NCBI GenBank assembly: GCA_946408865.1
Contig: CAMJTZ010000020.1
Coordinates: 1 to 19,991, forward strand
DNA length: 19,991 nucleotides
Reading direction: 5' to 3'
From: an uncultured Clostridia bacterium
Lineage (GTDB): Bacteria > Bacillota_A > Clostridia > Christensenellales > Aristaeellaceae
A program made the position numbers and the translations under genes. Position 1 is the first letter of the stretch. Every line of letters begins with the position of its first letter. The notes under the pieces are model-generated. The model was not told the DNA's origin. It saw only the letters and a program-made list of their open reading frames with translations, and ran no database searches. Positions 14,995 to 19,991 of the stretch are shown here, in pieces.

Positions 14995-15873
14995 ATGGCT
15001 GTCCGGAGTGTGGTGATCCCTCCTGAGGCAGAAGGAATGAAAGCAGAAAACTTCCTTCGACGTTTACTGCCGGATCTTCCCGAGAGTATTCTGCGCAGAA
15101 TTTTTTCCGCCCGGGATATGAAGCTGGACGGAATTCGTATTTCGAAAAATACGCCTGTGCACTCCGGCCAGGAGCTGACGGTTTTTATACCCGCCCAGCC
15201 GGATTCTGTCGAATCTCTTCGCATTGTCTGGGAAAACGATGATATACTACTTGTAAACAAACCTTCCGGAATAAGTGTGGAAACGGACAATCCCGGCAGT
15301 CTCTCTCTCACTGATCTTTGCCGTCTTCGCGCAGAATCAATTTCATCCGGATCTGTCATTTTCCCTCCCGCTGCATGTCACCGGCTGGATAACAAAACTT
15401 CCGGTCTTTGTCTGTTTGCAAAAAATGAACATGCGCTTCAGATACTGCAGGAAACATTCAAAAACAGGAATGTTGAAAAGTATTACATCTGTCTGGTCCG
15501 CGGCATGATGAAACCGCCTGCTGCTGTATGCACCGCCTGGCTCCTGAAAGATGCTGTCAAAGCCAGAGTAACAATCCTGGATCATGAAGTTCCCGGTTCA
15601 CGTCCCATTACAACCGGATATGAAACTGTCAAGCCAGGTCCGGTTTCCCGTCTTCGCGTACATCTGATTACCGGACGAACGCATCAGATCCGGGCGCATC
15701 TGGCCGCACTCGGACATCCTGTTCTCGGTGACGATCTGTATGGAGACCGGTCTTTCAATCATCAGCAGAAAGTTCGTTCGCTTCGTCTCTGCGCAACGGA
15801 ACTGTCGCTGCATACCAACGGTAAACTTCCCGATCTGGATAACAGGACATTCATTATTCAACCGCCATTTTAA
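14995..15873 (+). CDS. RluA-family RNA pseudouridine synthase
   Basis: A 292-residue enzyme that isomerises uridine to pseudouridine in rRNA or tRNA. An N-terminal S4-like RNA-binding segment (about 12-65: AENFLRRLLP ... GQELTVFIP) leads into ILLVNKPSGISVE (84-96). HRLDNKTSG (129-137) holds the catalytic Asp132, and HLITGRTHQIRAHLAALGHP (223-242) with LGDDLYGD (244-251) forms the RluA-type C-terminal signature. The ATG at 14995 follows TAAGGAG, which includes the stop codon of the preceding gene. An open frame to 14950 is not used. RluC/RluD-like proteins share this layout, so the exact target base cannot be assigned. It is 21 bases upstream of the GH27 gene. Confidence 0.93.
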   Translation: MAVRSVVIPPEAEGMKAENFLRRLLPDLPESILRRIFSARDMKLDGIRISKNTPVHSGQELTVFIPAQPDSVESLRIVWENDDILLVNKPSGISVETDNPGSLSLTDLCRLRAESISSGSVIFPPAACHRLDNKTSGLCLFAKNEHALQILQETFKNRNVEKYYICLVRGMMKPPAAVCTAWLLKDAVKARVTILDHEVPGSRPITTGYETVKPGPVSRLRVHLITGRTHQIRAHLAALGHPVLGDDLYGDRSFNHQQKVRSLRLCATELSLHTNGKLPDLDNRTFIIQPPF

Positions 15874-15894
15874 TAAAAAGGAGAGTATAAACGT

Positions 15895-17085
15895 ATGATT
15901 GCCAAACTTCCCCCGCTCGGCTGGAATTCCTGGAATACTTTCGGAGAAAAAATTTCGGATCAGCTTATCCGTGAAATGGCAGACTGGATGGTTGATAAAG
16001 GTTATCTCGCCGCCGGTTATGAATACCTTGTCATTGATGACTGCTGGTCACTGCGTGACAGAGATGAATCGGGACGTCTTGTTCCCGATCCCGGGAAATT
16101 CCCTTTCGGAATGAAAGCACTGGCTGATTACGTCCATTCCAAAGGGCTAAAATTCGGTATGTATTCCTGTGCCGGTGTCATGACCTGCGCAGGTTATCCT
16201 TCCTCCTATGATCATGAATATGTGGATGCGGAAACTTTTGCATCCTGGGGTGTTGATTTTCTCAAATATGATTTCTGTAATTTCCCGGAAACCGGCAATT
16301 GCCGTAACCGTTACCAGACAATGTCCATGGCCCTTAAAGCAACCGGCCGGGAGATCCTTTTCTCCGCCTGCAACTGGGGCCGGGAAGAACCATGGAAATG
16401 GATGCGCAGTGTCGGTGCACATATGTACCGCTCAACCGGCGATATTATGGACAATTACCGTTCTTTTACCGATATTTTCAAGTCCCAGCTCAATAATCTT
16501 TCGATGAGTGCCTCCGGTTGTTTCAACGATATGGACATGCTCACTGTCGGCATGGACGGAAAAGGGAATGTCGGTTTCGGAAAAGCGTGCACCTATGAAG
16601 AATACCGGATGCAGTTTTCTCTCTGGTGCCTGAGCGGTGTTCCGCTGATGATGGGCGCCGATCTTCGTACGATTTCCCCTGAATACGAAGCCCTTATGAA
16701 AAACCCGGATCTGCTTCGGATTGATCAGGACGAAGAATGCCGCTCCCCCTATCTGATCCGCCGCGGTTCTGTTTGTACCGGAAATCCGGAACCGAAAGAA
16801 GGCGAAATGCCCTGGCGGGAAATACCTGATTCCTCCTATACGATCTTCCGCCATCTTTCAGACAATGAATTTGCGCTGGCCTTCATCAATTTTTCCGAGG
16901 CCGAAGCCACGATCCATTGCGAACTGGTAGACCTTGGTCTTCCTGTGTCAGCAGGTTTCACGCTGGATGTAAAAGATGTTTTCACCGGTGAACATCTTGG
17001 AAAAAAGTGTGACTATTTTAATCCGAAGATTCCCGGTCACGATATGAAACTTTATCTGTGCCGTCTTGTAAAGAAAGATGCATGA
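15895..17085 (+). CDS. glycoside hydrolase family 27, probable alpha-galactosidase
   Basis: A 396-residue (beta/alpha)8 glycosidase. It starts almost at once with PPLGWNSWNTF (6-16), then YLVIDDCW (44-51) and KFGMYSCAG (86-94). FLKYDFCN (122-129) carries the presumed nucleophile Asp126. MYRSTGDIMDNY (177-188) carries the presumed acid/base Asp183, and FNDMDML (210-216) corresponds to the usual WNDPDML. A C-terminal beta domain covers about 300-396. GH27 members remove terminal alpha-galactose, or less often beta-L-arabinopyranose or alpha-GalNAc; the exact sugar cannot be read from sequence. There is no signal peptide, so it should act in the cytoplasm on imported oligosaccharides such as melibiose. 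No sugar transporter is adjacent. An AAGGAGAG site precedes the ATG. The end overlaps the next gene by 8 bases. Confidence 0.92.
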   Translation: MIAKLPPLGWNSWNTFGEKISDQLIREMADWMVDKGYLAAGYEYLVIDDCWSLRDRDESGRLVPDPGKFPFGMKALADYVHSKGLKFGMYSCAGVMTCAGYPSSYDHEYVDAETFASWGVDFLKYDFCNFPETGNCRNRYQTMSMALKATGREILFSACNWGREEPWKWMRSVGAHMYRSTGDIMDNYRSFTDIFKSQLNNLSMSASGCFNDMDMLTVGMDGKGNVGFGKACTYEEYRMQFSLWCLSGVPLMMGADLRTISPEYEALMKNPDLLRIDQDEECRSPYLIRRGSVCTGNPEPKEGEMPWREIPDSSYTIFRHLSDNEFALAFINFSEAEATIHCELVDLGLPVSAGFTLDVKDVFTGEHLGKKCDYFNPKIPGHDMKLYLCRLVKKDA

Positions 17086-17293
17086 ATCTTCAGCTCCGCT
17101 GTGTGCGCAATGCAGCCGGCAGCTTGTACCGGATGAAATTGCGCTTACAAAGAAGATGGTCAATCGCGGAACAGATCATTTCTACTGTCTCTCATGTCTT
17201 TCGCGTCATTTTGACGTCACGGAAGAAATCCTTCGCGAAAAAATTGCTGAATTCCGTGAGATGGGCTGTACATTGTTTCATGAAATAACCTAG
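17078..17293 (+). CDS. small zinc-ribbon protein
   Basis: A 71-residue protein not assignable to a named family. It has two CX2C knuckles (C9/C12 and C37/C40, about 24 residues apart), so it probably binds one zinc ion. The C-terminal half, VTEEILREKIAEFREMGC, looks like an amphipathic helix. Its ATG overlaps the GH27 stop within ATGCATGA (8 bases), so it is likely translated by coupling; the upstream AAAGAAAG is a weak binding site. Its TAG stop shares the CTAG at 17290-17293 with the converging gene. The paired cysteines and operon-like overlap support a real gene; a role as a regulator or adaptor is only a guess. Confidence 0.72.
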   Translation: MHESSAPLCAQCSRQLVPDEIALTKKMVNRGTDHFYCLSCLSRHFDVTEEILREKIAEFREMGCTLFHEIT

Positions 17294-19215
17294 GGAATAT
17301 ACTTCATACAGATATTCATTACTTTTCCAGCTCTGTCCACAAGATATTCAAGCTGTACCCAATGAGATTCTGTCGGATAACGATACCGGATGATCTTTTT
17401 CCCGTCTTCCTGCAGCCAGATTTTGCCGGTAGACCCGTTGTCCGTTGCATAAAGCCCACGGTTTCCGCTCTTGCTCTCAACCTGCATCATATCTCTGAAC
17501 TTATCCACTACATATTCTTCCGTATCGCCTATTTGCGTTCCCCGGGGACCGCTGAGTTTTCCTGCGCTTTTGAAACTGACTTCTGTAAGAACCCAGTTTT
17601 TCTTTGAAAGAGTCATCATGACATATCCCCAAGGGTAATCAAAACGGCGGCATTCATTATCGAATCCTTCAATCAGAACAGATCCGGCAGCCGTTCCTTC
17701 ACCGTAAACGGAAAAGAACTCGGACTGTGTTGTTTTGAACATTTTCAGTTCATCTATCAAATCTTCCTGGCTGAAGGCAGATTTGGGTTTCGGATTGGCT
17801 TCAATCTTATATTTGACTTCGAGCATGTTTGAAAGCTTGCGGTATCGGTTTACAGCATATGCCTTAAGGGTAACCCATCCATTCGGAAGCCGGATCGGTT
17901 CTCCGTCAAAAATGGGACTGTCTGAATCCGGAATTGATCCGTCAATCGTGTAGTAAATTACAATGCTTGTATCTTTTTCATCATCGACGCCGGGTTTCAG
18001 CGATACACGCTGGCTTTTTTTGTAAGTATTCGGTGCAAGAGTCGCCCGCGGTGTCATAGGCGATGGCATAATTATTTTATAGGTGCCTTTCAGCTCATCC
18101 GAAATCAGGTCACCGTTCACGCAAACAGCACGGAGATTCCAAATACCCTCATCCAGCATTATTCCTTCAGGTTTTGCCTTTATACCTTTATCCGGCAGTA
18201 CAGCTTCCGGATCAAAGGTATAATACACATCAAATCCCTGAAAGGAAGAAAGTACAATCGTTTTTTTCGTATAATAGTTTCCCGCGTCAGGTTTTACACC
18301 CGGCGGGCTTGGAAGAAGATCATCCCGTTGTGTCAGAAAGGTTTTTTCACCGGTTTTTTCATAGGCTGTTTTCATCAGTTCACCAGCCAGAACAAGATCT
18401 TTTGAGTTCCCGCTGCTCTGCAAAATTCTGATATGATTGATATATGCTTCTGATCTGGAAGGCGTTGACTCATAAATCTCCTGATATAAGGCTGCAGCCT
18501 CTTCTGTCCGTCCGGCTGCTTCCAGCGCGCTTCCAAGCATAAGCAGGCCATCTACATCAACAACAGCTTCCTTCGCATCCATATTTCGTGCTTTTTCAAA
18601 GCACTCTATTGCCCCGTCAATATCTCCTGAATTCATCTTCTCATCGCCGACAGCCCAGTATGCAACGGAATTGGCTTCAAAGCCAAAGCGGGCCATAAGA
18701 CGCTGTCCGATATCTGTTTTTTTCAGGAACAGCCATGAACCGGCAAGCAGGATCATCAGGGCAAGTACAGCAAAAAAAGCGATTTTTACCCAATTGACCA
18801 TATGCGGAACTCTGGCGCCGCCCGCATATACAGGAATATATTTTTCAGCAATGGTTTCATCTGCTTCATTGTCATAGAAATTACGCCTTCTGCGTTCAAA
18901 AACCTGATTGTTCTCAGCGGCTTCGTTTTCTGATTCCGGGTATCCGTCTTCCTCTTCGGATGGATCTGTTCGGGTATCCCTGACCACAGGCATAGATATA
19001 CCGTCGGATGAAGCAGCAGGTATTCCTCGCTGTATGGAAGCGAATTGCTCTGTTTCGCTGTTTTTTTTCACATATGCTTCTCTTGCGCGTTTCCCCTGCC
19101 GAATTGCGCGAACACCTTCTGACATATGTAAAGATTCATTCTGCAGAAGAGCTCCGCATTCAGGGCAGACATTATCATCCTGCTCGGAGTAATACCCGCA
19201 TTTCTGACAGAGCAT
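17290..19215 (-). CDS. zinc-ribbon/TM protein with TPR and two chitobiase-C-like domains
   Basis: A 641-residue protein with an unusual domain order. An N-terminal zinc ribbon (C3, C6, C17, C20) is followed by an acidic, disordered-looking cytoplasmic linker to about 140 and one membrane helix (about 143-164). Outside are TPR-like repeats (about 186-250: SGDIDGAIECFEKARNMDA, then EAAGRTEEAAALYQEIYEST). Two domains of the chitobiase/beta-hexosaminidase C-terminal type follow (about 308-380 and 388-472). The second reads VIYYTIDGSIPDSDSPIFDG, the typical form. The last 160 residues (about 480-641) are a beta-rich domain I cannot name. There is no catalytic hydrolase motif, so a structural, scaffold or glycan-contact role at the envelope is likely. 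The ATG at 19215 follows GGAGGGAT, 19 bases after the HEAT-like gene. Confidence 0.82.
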   Translation of the reverse strand: MLCQKCGYYSEQDDNVCPECGALLQNESLHMSEGVRAIRQGKRAREAYVKKNSETEQFASIQRGIPAASSDGISMPVVRDTRTDPSEEEDGYPESENEAAENNQVFERRRRNFYDNEADETIAEKYIPVYAGGARVPHMVNWVKIAFFAVLALMILLAGSWLFLKKTDIGQRLMARFGFEANSVAYWAVGDEKMNSGDIDGAIECFEKARNMDAKEAVVDVDGLLMLGSALEAAGRTEEAAALYQEIYESTPSRSEAYINHIRILQSSGNSKDLVLAGELMKTAYEKTGEKTFLTQRDDLLPSPPGVKPDAGNYYTKKTIVLSSFQGFDVYYTFDPEAVLPDKGIKAKPEGIMLDEGIWNLRAVCVNGDLISDELKGTYKIIMPSPMTPRATLAPNTYKKSQRVSLKPGVDDEKDTSIVIYYTIDGSIPDSDSPIFDGEPIRLPNGWVTLKAYAVNRYRKLSNMLEVKYKIEANPKPKSAFSQEDLIDELKMFKTTQSEFFSVYGEGTAAGSVLIEGFDNECRRFDYPWGYVMMTLSKKNWVLTEVSFKSAGKLSGPRGTQIGDTEEYVVDKFRDMMQVESKSGNRGLYATDNGSTGKIWLQEDGKKIIRYRYPTESHWVQLEYLVDRAGKVMNICMKYIP

Positions 19216-19234
19216 TATTATTTATCCCTCCTCA

Positions 19235-19991
19235 TCAGGTCTGGTCCAGACCCCGAAGGGCTTCATATTCCGGATCATCTTCGTATTCCCGTTCCGGGCA
19301 TTCCCCTCCAAGTGTTTCAATGGCATTGCGAATTTCAATAAATGTCAGATAAGGAACATCCGGCTGCTTTGCTGCTTCGGTCAATGCCGGAATTGCCCGT
19401 ACATCACCAAGTTTTGCGAGATATCCTGCAAACAGTGCCTGCTTTTGCGGCTGATTCATGAAAGCATCCATCATCAGCCGGAAAATCTGCTCATTCCCCG
19501 GGAAATGACTCAGTACTTCAAGCAGCGCTTCCTTTCCTGCCTCATTTGCATTTCCGATCTGCTGCAGGATCGGCTGTACAACGCTTTCACCCATTCCAAT
19601 CAGGCTTTCCAGCGCATTGTCTTTCAGATCGTCTTCATCATTTCTGTCAAGCTGCCATCCGATATACAGCATTTTGGGCTGCACACTGTCCAGATCGCGA
19701 AGCAGTCCGATAGCCGTCATTTTTGCTTCATCTGAAGACTCATCATCTTTCAACAGTTCAACAAGCCGTTTTTCGCAGGGTTTCCCGACAAATACAATTT
19801 GCTCCATCAGCGGTTCCGGAATAGGAATACCTTCTGTGCAATATTGATTCATCCAATCCACGAGCACCTTCGGGTCTTCAAACTGCGTAAAATACGATCC
19901 TGGCGTCACATTGCCGAGCCAGGACGCTCTTGTATTCAGAAATGCCATATAGATCCGCGGAATATCCTCCTCCATGTCATCAAAAGTACGG
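19235..19991 (-). CDS. HEAT-repeat-like protein, probably 5'-truncated by the window edge
   Basis: At least 246 residues from an ATG at 19975. The frame stays open to the window edge and that ATG has no binding site, so the gene probably begins beyond 19991. The visible protein is a chain of helical pairs: CEKRLVELLKDDESSDEAKM, then LKDNALESLIGMGESVVQPI, then GDVRAIPALTEAAKQPDVPY. This alternation is that of HEAT/PBS-lyase-like repeats, usually protein-interaction scaffolds. There are no membrane helices and the composition is acidic. The gene ends in TGATGA and is followed after 19 bases by the zinc-ribbon/TPR membrane protein, with which it is surely cotranscribed. A cytoplasmic partner of that protein is a reasonable inference. 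Confidence 0.75.
   Translation of the reverse strand, partial: RTFDDMEEDIPRIYMAFLNTRASWLGNVTPGSYFTQFEDPKVLVDWMNQYCTEGIPIPEPLMEQIVFVGKPCEKRLVELLKDDESSDEAKMTAIGLLRDLDSVQPKMLYIGWQLDRNDEDDLKDNALESLIGMGESVVQPILQQIGNANEAGKEALLEVLSHFPGNEQIFRLMMDAFMNQPQKQALFAGYLAKLGDVRAIPALTEAAKQPDVPYLTFIEIRNAIETLGGECPEREYEDDPEYEALRGLDQT

Noticed and set aside
1..19991. CRISPR array, tRNA or rRNA genes, insertion sequences, attachment sites
   Set aside because: No regularly spaced long repeats, cloverleaf arms with CCA-type ends, transposase motifs or terminal inverted repeats were seen; only short direct repeats at 4631-4690.

Overview
The window looks like chromosomal DNA from a low-to-mid G+C Gram-positive anaerobe of the class Clostridia. 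The evidence is the strong GGAGG-type ribosome binding sites, the ackA / yceD-rpmF / tmcAL (ylbM) neighbourhood typical of Firmicutes, an LCP-family envelope enzyme, and zinc-ribbon membrane proteins. Base composition is close to half G+C by eye. A gut or rumen lineage such as Christensenellales is a guess, not shown by the sequence. There are no tRNA or rRNA genes, insertion sequences, phage genes or CRISPR arrays, and no gene-free stretch longer than about 160 bases.

Region 1 (1-5926, minus strand) is a translation and acetate block read right to left: ackA, yceD (DUF177), rpmF, valS, rsmH and rsmI (cut by the left edge). A consensus sigma-A promoter (TTGACA, 17 bases, TATAAT) sits between ackA and yceD. 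A hairpin lies between rpmF and valS.

Region 2 (5927-8783) holds tmcAL on the plus strand, divergent from ackA. It converges with, and overlaps by 14 bases, a COG2509-type FAD-dependent dehydrogenase on the minus strand. A second divergent promoter region (8626-8783) then serves the dehydrogenase and the next block.

Region 3 (8784-17293, plus strand) is a tight run of eight genes, probably one or two transcripts. The first three are envelope genes: an LCP-like protein with an unusual insert, a zinc-ribbon/transmembrane protein with extracytoplasmic beta domains, and a small secreted protein. They are followed by a branched-chain aminotransferase, an unrecognised soluble protein, an RluA-family pseudouridine synthase, a cytosolic GH27 glycosidase and a 71-residue zinc-ribbon protein.

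Region 4 (17290-19991, minus strand) carries a HEAT-like protein, probably truncated by the right edge, and a 641-residue protein combining zinc ribbon, membrane helix, TPR and two chitobiase-C-like domains. The latter ends on the same CTAG tetranucleotide as the 71-residue gene coming the other way.

The housekeeping half is well understood. The least explained part is the envelope set: the LCP variant, the two large zinc-ribbon/TM/extracytoplasmic proteins with identical cysteine spacing, the secreted protein and the HEAT protein. Their layout recalls TcaA/YvbJ-type envelope proteins next to an LCP enzyme and may be a little-described cell-surface module.
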